The notes under the pieces are model-generated. The model was not told the origin of the DNA. It saw nothing but the letters and a program-made list of their open reading frames with translations, and ran no database searches. The position numbers were made by a program, and so were the translations under genes. A stretch of 15,838 bases of DNA from Planctomycetaceae bacterium UBA6894 (GTDB lineage Bacteria > Planctomycetota > Planctomycetia > Gemmatales > Gemmataceae). Location of the stretch: NCBI GenBank assembly GCA_002451275.1, contig DKBS01000043.1:1-15838 (forward strand). The letters run 5' to 3'. How positions within the stretch are numbered: the first letter of the stretch is position 1; the number at the start of each line of letters is the position of its first letter. Below are positions 1 through 7,512 of the stretch, piece by piece.

Positions 1-909
1 ATCATTGCCGTGCTGGTGGGCCTTTTGGTCCCAGCCGTGCAAAAGGTGCGCGAGGCCGCCAACCGAATGAGCTGCTCTAACAACCTGAAGCAGTTCGGCA
101 TCGCCATGCATAACTTTGCCGGACGCAACAATCAAAAGCTTCCCCACGGCGGCAAGATGGGCGCCGGTGGTTGGGACTGGGGTGATGACCAGGGTAGCTG
201 GTTGGTCTATCTCCTTCCCGACATTGAAGAAGAAAACCGCTATAAGCTGATCAACTGGTCGGCTTATAACCCGGTGGGCTCGGTTCTGGGCAACGCGGCG
301 TTCAATGGTGGTACCGGCTTCAAGATGCTGCACTGCCCCTCCGATGGGGAAAGTGCGAACATGGCCGTGACCAACTATTCCTACAGCCTCGGGCCGCAAT
401 GCATCGCCGGGCAGTGCGGCTTTGAGCCTAATGCAAGTTGGTGCCGCCCTGCGGCCAGCTTGAATATGGGTTACTCCAACAGTCCCGACCACGGCAACTG
501 CTGGAACATGAGCGAGGTGCGTGGCATTGGCGTGCGTACGGGTGGTGTGCAAACCAGCCTGAACAGCATGAAGGATGGCACCTCCAACACCATCGTGATC
601 GGCGAGAAACTGCCCATGGAACACGACCACGAACCGTGGGCCGGCTCTTGGGCCAGCTTCAACGGCGGTCAAGCCCACCATGGCACGCTCCCGCCCATCA
701 ATTACCGCACCAAGGCGACCGATTGCTCCAAACCCCAGTCCACCCGGGTGAACTGGAACATTGCTTGGGGTTTCAAGTCGGAACACTCCGGTGGTGCCAA
801 CTTCCTGTTTGGTGACGGCGCGGTCCGCTTTGTGGCCCAAAGCATCGACCACCGCACCTACCAACTGCTGGGTTGCCGCGATGACGACCAACCCGTCAAT
901 GTTCCCTGA
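1..909 (+). CDS. DUF1559 pseudopilin-like protein, 5' end outside window
   Basis: The reading frame is open from base 1 and ends with TGA at 907-909, so this is the C-terminal 302 residues of a longer protein; probably only about 15-20 residues are missing. The first visible residues (IIAVLVGLLVPAVQKVREAANR) are the second half of a type IV prepilin-like hydrophobic helix, and the following stretch (CSNNLKQFGIAMHNF) is the standard start of the DUF1559 domain. Near the end, His262 and the Asp-Gly at 272-273 form the H-X9-DG motif (HSGGANFLFGDG) that closes these proteins. The family is exported, probably processed like a pseudopilin, and occurs in dozens of copies in planctomycete genomes; its function is not known. 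The GTG at base 10 is internal to the hydrophobic helix and is not a plausible start. The next gene, a small lipoprotein, is the usual partner of this family. Confidence 0.93.
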   Translation: MIAVLVGLLVPAVQKVREAANRMSCSNNLKQFGIAMHNFAGRNNQKLPHGGKMGAGGWDWGDDQGSWLVYLLPDIEEENRYKLINWSAYNPVGSVLGNAAFNGGTGFKMLHCPSDGESANMAVTNYSYSLGPQCIAGQCGFEPNASWCRPAASLNMGYSNSPDHGNCWNMSEVRGIGVRTGGVQTSLNSMKDGTSNTIVIGEKLPMEHDHEPWAGSWASFNGGQAHHGTLPPINYRTKATDCSKPQSTRVNWNIAWGFKSEHSGGANFLFGDGAVRFVAQSIDHRTYQLLGCRDDDQPVNVP

Positions 910-940
910 TTGTCTTTCGCGCTCCGCGTGATTTTCTTCC

Positions 941-985
941 GGGTGTCAGGCATGATATGCTTGGCACCCGGTTTCATTATTTTCA
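941..985 (+). terminator. Hairpin between DUF1559 and lipoprotein genes, probable terminator
   Basis: Bases 941-953 can pair over 13 positions with 957-969, counting two G-U wobbles in RNA, leaving a three-base loop (954-956). The right arm is followed by a T-rich but interrupted tract to about 985. The hairpin lies 31 bp after the DUF1559 stop and about 48 bp before the lipoprotein start. It could end transcription of the first gene, attenuate read-through, or be a 5' leader structure of the lipoprotein mRNA. Confidence 0.55.
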
Positions 986-1016
986 TTGGCTTTTGATTTT
1001 CCCAGGAGTTCGCACG

Positions 1017-1463
1017 ATGACGTTTGTGAAGTGGATTTCCGCCCCATTGTTGGTGGCAGGGTGCTTGGTTGCTTCGGGCTGCGGCGATGGCAAGACCACC
1101 GTCAAGGTCAAGGTGTTGAAGGATGGCGCCCCGGCTCCAGGAGTTTCTCTGGTTCTTTACGCGGGTGCGGCCGCCTCCGAGGGTGGGGTAACCGGGCCCG
1201 ATGGTATCGCAACCATCACCGCTCTACCGGGTGATTACAAGGTGACCGCCAGCAAGAAACCTGTTGGTGAACCAATGGACCCCAAAGCCATGTTCACCAA
1301 GATGGCCCCGAAAAAGGGCGGCATGAACAAGGCGGTTGCCGACACCAGCCAAGCCAAGGCTGAGGAATTGGCTGACGAATTCACCAAGCAGGACAAAACT
1401 CCCCTGTCCCTGAAAATTCCCCCTGCCCAGAATCCGGTCGAATTGACCGTGAAGGGCAAATAA
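1017..1463 (+). CDS. Small lipoprotein with carboxypeptidase-regulatory-like domain
   Basis: The product has 148 residues from the ATG at 1017, which has AGGAG at 1004-1008, eight bases upstream. An in-frame start 60 bp earlier lies inside the upstream hairpin and lacks a ribosome site. Residues 1-21 form a signal peptide ending in a lipobox (VASGC) with Cys22 as the lipidated residue. From about residue 28 to 75 there is a short beta-sandwich-like stretch (VKVLKDGAPAPGVSLVLY, then a GPDG turn and LPGDYKVTASK) typical of the carboxypeptidase regulatory-like/transthyretin-like fold. The remaining half is Lys- and Ala-rich and low in complexity. Proteins of this type usually follow DUF1559 genes in planctomycetes, and the pair may act together at the cell surface, but no biochemical role is established. 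Confidence 0.88.
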   Translation: MTFVKWISAPLLVAGCLVASGCGDGKTTVKVKVLKDGAPAPGVSLVLYAGAAASEGGVTGPDGIATITALPGDYKVTASKKPVGEPMDPKAMFTKMAPKKGGMNKAVADTSQAKAEELADEFTKQDKTPLSLKIPPAQNPVELTVKGK

Positions 1464-1477
1464 GTCTTTTGGGCACC

Positions 1478-1520
1478 AACAAAAAAAGCCCCGGCCGATT
1501 CGGCCGGGGCTTTTTTTGTT
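1478..1520. terminator. Bidirectional intrinsic terminator
   Basis: This is an almost perfect inverted repeat. AAC plus seven A and GCCCCGGCCG (1478-1497) pair with CGGCCGGGGC plus seven T and GTT (1501-1520) around ATT. The GC-rich stem is followed by a T tract on both strands. It sits 14 bp after the lipoprotein stop (plus strand) and 21 bp after the transaldolase stop (minus strand), so it can serve both convergent genes. Confidence 0.95.
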
Positions 1521-1541
1521 GGGATTGGTACAGCTTGCGAA

Positions 1542-2591
1542 TCAAGCCAGTTCCTTCCGTTTGCTGGCGATCTGGGCCAGCAGCTTTTTGAACGGGTCGG
1601 CGAATTTCGAGAGCCCCTCGCGCATCAGGGTTTCTTCCAAAAGCTTCATATCGACCTTCTGCTCGATCTCACTGACCACCGGGGCAGGAGGCAACACGTC
1701 CACCTGGCGCGTGAAGGAACGGCCTGACTTTTCCACAGCGTCGTTCGTGGCAGGCGGATTGGTCTCGATGTCGCTGCCGGCGAAGGCACCCACATACTTG
1801 GTGGGATCGTCCTTCGGGTCCTTGGTACCGGTGCTGGCAAAAATGATCTCCTGCTGCAGGGGCAATTTCTTTTCGGCCCACCATTGCTGGTTCAGCTTCC
1901 AGATCTTCTTGGCATTCACGATGCCAACCTGGCCCTGCGCCGCTTCAGACAGACTTGGCACCTTCTCCTTCGTGTACACATCCAGCCGGCTGACAAAAAT
2001 GCTGTAAACGGATTTGAAGGTTCCCAACCCGCCGGGACGGCGCTGCGCGCCCTTCCACACGTTTTCTCGCGCGGTGAAGTACTGCTCCTCGCTGAAAATC
2101 AGCGTCACATTCAAGGTGATACCGGCTGCGGCAAGCTCCTGCAGCGCGGCCAAACCGCCGGGGGTGGCCGGAACCTTGATCATCCGGTTCTTGTGGCCGG
2201 CCGCCCACTTCTTGCCCAGCTCAGCGTAGCGTTTGGCCTTGGCCTCCACATCCAGCGGGCAGGCGCTGTCTTCCAGCAGCGGGTCCAGTTCAAAGCTCAC
2301 CCAGCCATCGTTGCACTTGGTCTGTTCCCAAACCGGCAGGAACACTTCCTGCGCCTGGTGGACCAGTTCGTCGGTCATTGCCCAGGCAACCGCCTCGTCA
2401 TCATGGCCTGCTTTGATCAGTTCCTTGATCCGGCCATCAAAACGGCCGGTTTTCAAGAGGTCGGAAATGATGATGGGGTTCGAGGTGGCTCCCGTGGCCC
2501 CCAAGGCCCGATTGGTTCTGACCAGATCGGGATCAATCGAATCAAGCCACAACTTGGTGCCGGTGGCTACCAGGGATTTCAGCGCGGACAT
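1542..2591 (-). CDS. tal: Transaldolase
   Basis: The protein has 349 residues. It should transfer a dihydroxyacetone unit between sugar phosphates in the non-oxidative pentose phosphate pathway, in the cytoplasm. The (beta/alpha)8-barrel landmarks are clear: LWLDSI with Asp17, a TSNPIII block, NRMIKVPAT with the Schiff-base Lys139, NVTLIFS, and SIFVSRLD. Length and pattern suit the longer, mycobacterial/cyanobacterial-type transaldolase rather than the short TalC/fructose-6-phosphate aldolase type. I chose the ATG at 2591 because GGGAAG lies a few bases upstream; an in-frame TTG four codons earlier (2603) is less likely. The gene stands alone on the minus strand, with a strong shared terminator behind it and a terminator-like hairpin of the SDR gene in front. 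No other pentose phosphate gene is in the window. Confidence 0.93.
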   Translation of the reverse strand: MSALKSLVATGTKLWLDSIDPDLVRTNRALGATGATSNPIIISDLLKTGRFDGRIKELIKAGHDDEAVAWAMTDELVHQAQEVFLPVWEQTKCNDGWVSFELDPLLEDSACPLDVEAKAKRYAELGKKWAAGHKNRMIKVPATPGGLAALQELAAAGITLNVTLIFSEEQYFTARENVWKGAQRRPGGLGTFKSVYSIFVSRLDVYTKEKVPSLSEAAQGQVGIVNAKKIWKLNQQWWAEKKLPLQQEIIFASTGTKDPKDDPTKYVGAFAGSDIETNPPATNDAVEKSGRSFTRQVDVLPPAPVVSEIEQKVDMKLLEETLMREGLSKFADPFKKLLAQIASKRKELA

Positions 2592-2678
2592 GGTGCTTCC
2601 CAAACCTTCCCGAAAAACCTAAGAACATTGATCAAGTTTGAAATCTGAACCCATTGTTAGTCTGCAAAAAAATGTGGC

Positions 2679-2710
2679 AAAAACAAGATCACGGCAGTTG
2701 GCCGGTGGTC
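2679..2710 (-). terminator. Possible terminator of the SDR gene
   Basis: On the minus strand, bases 2710-2701 can fold back on 2695-2687 with one bulged base and one mismatch, overlapping the SDR stop codon. They are followed by TTGTTTTTG and, slightly further, by a seven-T run (2666-2672). The stem is imperfect, so this is a moderate call. Confidence 0.4.
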
Positions 2711-3416
2711 AGACGGTTCGTTGCCGTCCATTGTCTCCAGGGCCCAATCGCAGGAAAAACGGCACAGCCTGCCTCGCCCATGCTCTCACATCCGGGTAGG
2801 AATCCGCCTCCTTTCCCCAGACCTGGCGCAACATATCCGTTGCTATCACCCCTGGATTCACCGGCACTGCGGCCATCCCCTGCGGAAGCTCCTGGGCCAG
2901 CGCGGCGGTCAATCCTTCCACGGCATATTTGCTTGCACAGTAGGCAGACATCCCAGGCGAGGTGCTGCGCCCCCAGCCGCTGGAAAGGGTGGCGATCACG
3001 CCGGTGCCCCGTCGCACCATGGACGGAACAAAATGCCGGAGCGTGTTAACCACGCCCTGCACATTCACCTCCATCACCTTTTTCCATTCGGCAGGCGGGA
3101 TTTCCCAAAGGTTCTGGGGGGAATGAATCACCGCGGCGTTGACAATCAACAAGTCCGGTGGGCCCGACGCCAACTCGGCCCGCGCCCACTCGCCTACTTC
3201 ACGGTCATCCGTCACATCCACCCGGCTGAAAGGGGTGGCCCCACCCCACTGTTCGTTGATTTCCGCCACCAGGTCAGACCGGGTGCCACAGCCGCGCACC
3301 ACATGGCCAAAGTCACGAAACCCCTCAGCCAAGGCCAGGCCCAACCCTCGGGTGGCCCCGGTGATGACGATGCTACGGCTTTCAGGAGATTTCACTGGTG
3401 GTCGGGAGGCCGGCAT
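2709..3416 (-). CDS. Short-chain dehydrogenase/reductase (SDR), substrate unknown
   Basis: This 235-residue protein has the classical SDR plan. The dinucleotide-binding TGATRGLG is at residues 19-26, the acidic VDVTD strand end at 66-70, NAAV (in place of the usual NNAG) at 93-96, and catalytic Ser at 145/146. The YCASK motif has Tyr159 and Lys163, and NPG is at 187-189. It should be an NAD(P)-dependent oxidoreductase in the cytoplasm; the substrate cannot be read from the sequence. The ATG at 3416 is preceded by GAGGAA eight bases upstream, and it lies inside the end of the hemolysin III gene (35-nt overlap, different frame), so the two are probably translated from one mRNA. A GTG seven codons later is an alternative start. 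The C-terminus is shorter than in many SDRs. Confidence 0.9.
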   Translation of the reverse strand: MPASRPPVKSPESRSIVITGATRGLGLALAEGFRDFGHVVRGCGTRSDLVAEINEQWGGATPFSRVDVTDDREVGEWARAELASGPPDLLIVNAAVIHSPQNLWEIPPAEWKKVMEVNVQGVVNTLRHFVPSMVRRGTGVIATLSSGWGRSTSPGMSAYCASKYAVEGLTAALAQELPQGMAAVPVNPGVIATDMLRQVWGKEADSYPDVRAWARQAVPFFLRLGPGDNGRQRTV

Positions 3417-4125
3417 GGATGCATTTCCTCAAAGCATGCTGGGAGCCGGAAAACGCATCCCGCCTTTGGGCGAACAACTTTTCCCGGCGGGATCGCCACA
3501 CCAGCTCCGCCACCGCAACGAAATGGATCAGCGAGGCGACAATCACGAGCAAATGGAAAAGTTCATGATACCCCAGGAAGCCGGGGAACAGGTTGGGCGC
3601 TTGCAGCGCGTTGACCACGGCGCCAATGCTGTAGACGATGCCCCCAATCCACAATTTCACCAGCTCGCCCCGGGTCAATCCCCTCACCAGATGCCGGTGG
3701 CACATCAGGGAACACCACCCCATCAGCAGATAAATGCCCGTGGCCCAAAGCACCGGCACCTTGCCCATGCCCACCCGCAGTCCGGACCCGAAACACGCCA
3801 AAAACCATATGGTGCCCAACAGGGGAAGGGCCAGGCGCATGGGCAGTGCCACCAGCGCGAATACCGTCCAGGTGCCGGCAATAAACAGGTGAATACCCAC
3901 ATGGTCCAGGGTTTGGGCGAACGCGACCTGGGCGTCCGTCCCCTGCAAACCGTGGAAATAACCGCTGGCGGAAAAGGAGAAGATCAACCCGATGGCGTAC
4001 AGGGCCACCCCCACAACGGCTCGGGGAAATGGCCAGGCCGCGCGGGCAAGCACCGCCAGGGGCGCCAGCATCACGATGGCCCAAAACCCGTGCGTCATGG
4101 CGTTGACCGGTTCCCGCAAATCCAT
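3382..4125 (-). CDS. Hemolysin III / PAQR family seven-helix membrane protein
   Basis: The 247-residue protein has about seven membrane helices and the PAQR-family signature residues. These are EPVNAMTH near the start (Glu5, Asn8, His12), SASGYFH with Ser54 and His58, LDHVGIH with Asp74, His75 and His79, and YHELFH with His187 and His191 near the last helix. In adiponectin receptors the equivalents of His58, His187 and His191 bind zinc, so a metal-dependent hydrolase (ceramidase-like) activity is possible. The old name hemolysin reflects one Bacillus member and says little about function here. I chose the ATG at 4125 because the protein then begins at the usual EPVN block and has GGGGA upstream; a TTG 24 codons earlier would add a tail not typical of the family. 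The soluble tail after the last helix is about 37 residues and Arg-rich at first. Confidence 0.9.
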   Translation of the reverse strand: MDLREPVNAMTHGFWAIVMLAPLAVLARAAWPFPRAVVGVALYAIGLIFSFSASGYFHGLQGTDAQVAFAQTLDHVGIHLFIAGTWTVFALVALPMRLALPLLGTIWFLACFGSGLRVGMGKVPVLWATGIYLLMGWCSLMCHRHLVRGLTRGELVKLWIGGIVYSIGAVVNALQAPNLFPGFLGYHELFHLLVIVASLIHFVAVAELVWRSRREKLFAQRRDAFSGSQHALRKCIHAGLPTTSEIS

Positions 4126-4149
4126 GCAAATCCCCGCTGGGCCTGCCCG

Positions 4150-4160
4150 TTGGAATCCAA
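4150..4160. promoter_or_regulatory. Short odd palindrome in divergent intergenic region
   Basis: TTGGA-A-TCCAA is a perfect 5-bp inverted repeat around one base, 25 bp upstream of the hemolysin III ATG, in the region shared with the divergent UbiD gene. It could be an operator half-site pair, but an 11-bp repeat can arise by chance. Confidence 0.2.
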
Positions 4161-4240
4161 CCTCTTTCTTCCCGGCTACTAATGATCCTAAAGGCAACGA
4201 CCAGGGGATAGGCTAAAACTGCCGCTTTGCCCTCTCAACA

Positions 4241-4254
4241 CTTGCCGCGGCAAG
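4241..4254. promoter_or_regulatory. Perfect 14-bp palindrome upstream of the UbiD gene
   Basis: CTTGCCGCGGCAAG is an exact 14-bp palindrome that ends 34 bp before the UbiD-family start. It lies in the 163-bp region between the divergent hemolysin III and UbiD genes. Its place and symmetry suit an operator for a dimeric regulator, but no known regulator's consensus is recognised. No convincing promoter boxes could be placed beside it. Confidence 0.35.
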
Positions 4255-4288
4255 GGAAAGGCCGGGAAATCACCCCCGGATTGGCTCC

Positions 4289-6148
4289 ATGGGGTACCGG
4301 AACCTGACCGAATGTGTGGCCGACCTCGAGCGCCATCAAATGGTGCGCCGGATCGACCACCCCATTGACCCGCACCTCGAAATGGCCGAGATCCAGCGCC
4401 GGGTTTACGCGGCGGGCGGCCCCGCCCTTCTGTTCAGCCGACCGAAAAACAGCCGATTCCCCATGGTCTCGAACCTGTTTGGCACGGTCCAGCGGACCCG
4501 GTTCCTTTTTCGCGATGCACTGCCCCGGCTTGAAAAACTGATGGCTTTGCAGGGTGACCCCGGAAGGGCGGCCAAGGCACCCTGGAAATTTTGGAACCTG
4601 CCGCGCTCCCTTTGGCACGCTTGGCCACGAATGGTATGGCGAGGCCCGATTCTGCAAAACGAGTGCGCCCTCGAAGATCTGCCCGCCCTGAAATGCTGGC
4701 CCATGGATGGCGGGCCTTTTGTCACCTTGCCGGCGGTCTACAGCGAATCCCCCGACTCTCCTGGCTGGATGCGATCCAACCTGGGAATGTACCGGGTACA
4801 ACTGGCCGGCAACGGGTACCTTCCCAACCAGGAAGTGGGCCTGCACTATCAGATTCACCGGGGCCTCGGGGTTCACCACGCGCAGGCCGTCGCCAAGGGT
4901 GAAAAACTGCGGGTCGCCGTCTGGGTGGGTGGCCCCCCCTCCCTGGCCGTTTCGGCGGTGATGCCCCTGCCTGAAAATCTGCCCGAGGTTGCTTTTGCAG
5001 GTGTTTTGGGCGGCCGCAGGTTGAGCCTGGTCCGCCCGCCCGCCGCCGAAGGCTGCCCCGGGCGGGTGGCGATCCCGGCCGAGGCGGATTTTTGCATCGT
5101 TGGAACCATTGATCCCAGCCGGACCAAACCGGAGGGACCATTCGGCGACCATCTCGGCTACTACAGCCTGGTGCACCCGTTTCCCTTCATCCAGGTGGAG
5201 AAGGTTTACCATCGCCCGGGCGCCATTTGGCCCTTCACGGTGGTGGGCCGGCCGCCTCAGGAAGATTCCAGCTTCGGTGCGTTCATCCACGAACTGACCG
5301 CACCCGTCCTGCCTACGGTTCTAAAGGGCGTGCGGGAAGTGCATGCCGTCGATGCCGCCGGAGTGCATCCCCTGCTTCTGGCTATCGGTAGCGAGCGCTA
5401 TGTGCCCTATTCCTCCAGCCGCAAGCCACAGGAATTGCTGACCCAGGCCTGCTCCATTTTGGGCCAGGGCCAACTCAGCTTGGCCAAATACCTGCTGATG
5501 GTTGCCGGGGAGGATGATCCCGGGCTGAAAGCCCACGACATTCCAGCCTTTTTCAAACACCTGCTGACCAGGCTGGATGCGCGGAACGACCTGCATTTCA
5601 TCACCCGCACCACGATCGACACACTGGATTATTCGGGCGACGGTTTGAACAGCGGCTCCAAGGTGATCATCGCCGCCGCGGGAGAATCCCGCCGTACTCT
5701 GCCTGAAACTGTTCAGGATTTGGGATCGTTTCCGGAGGGCTGGGGCCACCCCAGGGTGTGTATGCCGGGCGTCTTGGCCCTGCAGGGCCCCCGGTGGGAA
5801 AAGGCAGGCTCAAACGGCCCGGCTGACGCACAAAAGCTGGCTGAAAGCCTCCCACATCGGCACCCTGTCAACCGTTTTCCATTGGTGCTGCTGGTCGATG
5901 ACAGCGACTTTGCCTCAGCCAGTATGGATAACTGGCTGTGGGCGGCTTTCACCCGGTCCAATCCGTCATCCGACTTGCACGGAATCGGCGCATTCACCCG
6001 CGACAAACATTGGGGGTGCGAGGGGGCCCTGGTGCTCGACGCGCGCGTCAAGCCGCACCACGCGCCCCCGCTAATGGAAGACCCGGCGGTTACCCGCCGG
6101 GTCGAGGAACTCGCCGCCAGGGGTGGCCCCCTGGCCGGCCTTTTCTGA
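4289..6148 (+). CDS. UbiD-family prenylated-FMN-dependent (de)carboxylase
   Basis: The 619-residue protein is longer than E. coli UbiD (about 497). UbiD enzymes use prenylated FMN, made by UbiX, to decarboxylate aromatic or alpha,beta-unsaturated acids. The core blocks are visible: NLGMYRVQ with Arg168, HYQIHRG at 187-192 with a His-His pair following (196-197), PEGPFGDHLGYYS with Glu282, and a VVGRPPQED block at 318-326. The C-terminal domain ends in a DDSD...NWLWAAFTRSNPSSD segment typical of the family. The Glu usually found in the (I/L)EG motif about ten residues before PEGPFG reads Val271-Gly272 here. The start at 4289 lacks a clear ribosome site, and no other in-frame ATG lies close upstream. 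No UbiX or quinone-biosynthesis gene is in the window, so the substrate is unknown; menaquinone, ubiquinone-like or aromatic-acid metabolism are all possible. Confidence 0.88.
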   Translation: MGYRNLTECVADLERHQMVRRIDHPIDPHLEMAEIQRRVYAAGGPALLFSRPKNSRFPMVSNLFGTVQRTRFLFRDALPRLEKLMALQGDPGRAAKAPWKFWNLPRSLWHAWPRMVWRGPILQNECALEDLPALKCWPMDGGPFVTLPAVYSESPDSPGWMRSNLGMYRVQLAGNGYLPNQEVGLHYQIHRGLGVHHAQAVAKGEKLRVAVWVGGPPSLAVSAVMPLPENLPEVAFAGVLGGRRLSLVRPPAAEGCPGRVAIPAEADFCIVGTIDPSRTKPEGPFGDHLGYYSLVHPFPFIQVEKVYHRPGAIWPFTVVGRPPQEDSSFGAFIHELTAPVLPTVLKGVREVHAVDAAGVHPLLLAIGSERYVPYSSSRKPQELLTQACSILGQGQLSLAKYLLMVAGEDDPGLKAHDIPAFFKHLLTRLDARNDLHFITRTTIDTLDYSGDGLNSGSKVIIAAAGESRRTLPETVQDLGSFPEGWGHPRVCMPGVLALQGPRWEKAGSNGPADAQKLAESLPHRHPVNRFPLVLLVDDSDFASASMDNWLWAAFTRSNPSSDLHGIGAFTRDKHWGCEGALVLDARVKPHHAPPLMEDPAVTRRVEELAARGGPLAGLF

Positions 6149-6168
6149 TACCCCGGTAATGGTGGGAA

Positions 6169-7512
6169 TCAGAACTTCAGGATCGCGTCAAAACCCAGCA
6201 TCAACTGCTCGGTTTTGGTGCCATCGTTGTAGGGCTTCGCGTCGCCGTCATAGAAGTCCCACCGCAACTCGGGCCGCAGGATCAAGTTCTGGGTGGGCAG
6301 CCAGTTCGGCCCCACCGTCAGCGAGAAAAAGTTGCCCGGCAACGGGGTCTTGTTGGGGTTGGAAGGCCGGTTCAAACCCACGCGAGTGCCGTCCACGTCG
6401 TTGAACCATTCAAAGCGCGCGCCTGCTTTCCACTTTTCACTCAAAGAATAATAAAGGTACTGGTCAATACCCGCCCACAGCGCTGTGCCGCCAAGCGGAA
6501 CACCATCCGCTTGAGTGCCCAGCCATTGGTGGAACACATATTCCAACCGGTTGGTGGGCCGGGCCTCCAGGATGAGGCTATAACGCGTGCGGTTGGCGGC
6601 GACATTGGCAATGTCGGGAAGCCCGGCCACGTTGGAAGGCTGGTCGCCGGTGATGATGGCAAAAGATGCTGCCAATGAATTCGGATCATTCTGAACCCGG
6701 GCACGTCCCAAAAAGTTCACAGCGTTGACATTCGCATCCACGGCGTTCCAACCGTTCACAAGACCGCCAATCACCTCGAAGTTCTTGGTGGGCCGCCATG
6801 TGGCCAACCCGCCCCACTCGGTGAAGGGCCCGGCGAATTGATAGCTATAGGCCTTCGAATAGAAGAAATTGCCAACAGCCGGCACTCCTTCATAACCAAC
6901 AATCGTATAGAAATGCCCCAATTTCACAGACAGTTCCTGTGTGCCGAATTCGGCATACAACTGGGGCATGGCCAGCCCGTAGTACTCACCGCTATTCCAC
7001 CGTTGCCCACCCCCTGGCTGGATTTCCCAACCCTGTGACATCGCCAGTAGAAAATCCTCGCCGTACAGCAGGTCCACGCGGCCGCCCACGCCTAACGATC
7101 CATCCGTTGGCAGCACCCGCTCCGCGATCAGGTAGGCCTGGTTGAACATCGCCTCATTGGCCCGGTCCACGGCGTTGTAGGGTCCGTTGAACTTGCTGCC
7201 CGGGTTACCGGAGTTGCCCATGAACCCGCCGTCCAGCCAACCTCGCACGCTGGTCCGGTCGGTTTGGGGAAACAGGAACCAGCCCTGATCCCGAGATATC
7301 ACCCCAGTCATGACCTCATCATCCAGGACCGGGTCACCCTCCTCGAAATCACCAACCTGCGGGGGAACCTCTCCGGCCCCTTCCGGGGGCTGTGCGGGAA
7401 TGGCGATGGGCTCCATCCTGGGGGCCTGCCCCCAAGCGTTGGCCCCGAGTATGAGGGCCAGCCCGGCCAGGTATGGCCTCGCCTTTTTGACAACAAGAAG
7501 AACTTTTCCCAC
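6169..7512 (-). CDS. BBP2-type outer-membrane beta-barrel porin
   Basis: The protein has 447 residues, beginning with a signal peptide of about 28 residues (basic KKAR, a hydrophobic core, then NAWGQA). A Pro/Glu-rich linker follows, then a region of alternating aromatic and polar strands. These strands carry the hallmarks of the putative beta-barrel porin-2 (OmpL-like) family: WLDGGFMGNSGNP, NGPYNAVDRANEAMFNQ, GGRVDLLYGEDF, LGHFYTIVGYE and a C-terminal strand ending in Phe (LGFDAILKF). It should sit in the outer membrane and pass small solutes; specificity cannot be read. I chose the GTG at 7512 because GGGAG lies eight bases upstream and the signal peptide then begins correctly; a GTG 12 codons earlier (7548) has no such site. 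The gene converges on the UbiD gene with only 20 bp between stops and no obvious shared terminator. Confidence 0.87.
   Translation of the reverse strand: MGKVLLVVKKARPYLAGLALILGANAWGQAPRMEPIAIPAQPPEGAGEVPPQVGDFEEGDPVLDDEVMTGVISRDQGWFLFPQTDRTSVRGWLDGGFMGNSGNPGSKFNGPYNAVDRANEAMFNQAYLIAERVLPTDGSLGVGGRVDLLYGEDFLLAMSQGWEIQPGGGQRWNSGEYYGLAMPQLYAEFGTQELSVKLGHFYTIVGYEGVPAVGNFFYSKAYSYQFAGPFTEWGGLATWRPTKNFEVIGGLVNGWNAVDANVNAVNFLGRARVQNDPNSLAASFAIITGDQPSNVAGLPDIANVAANRTRYSLILEARPTNRLEYVFHQWLGTQADGVPLGGTALWAGIDQYLYYSLSEKWKAGARFEWFNDVDGTRVGLNRPSNPNKTPLPGNFFSLTVGPNWLPTQNLILRPELRWDFYDGDAKPYNDGTKTEQLMLGFDAILKF

Noticed and set aside
1884..2648. 254-codon plus-strand frame opposite the transaldolase
   Set aside because: The transaldolase has all its family motifs on the minus strand; the opposite frame shows no domain.
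3139..4182. Long plus-strand open frames opposite the SDR and hemolysin III genes
   Set aside because: They are the antisense of well-recognised genes, with Pro/His/Gln-rich compositions typical of shadow frames in GC-rich DNA.
6081..6102. 9-bp GC hairpin near the end of the UbiD gene as terminator for the porin
   Set aside because: It lies in coding sequence, and no T tract follows on the minus strand (CTTCCATTAG), so a terminator is not supported.
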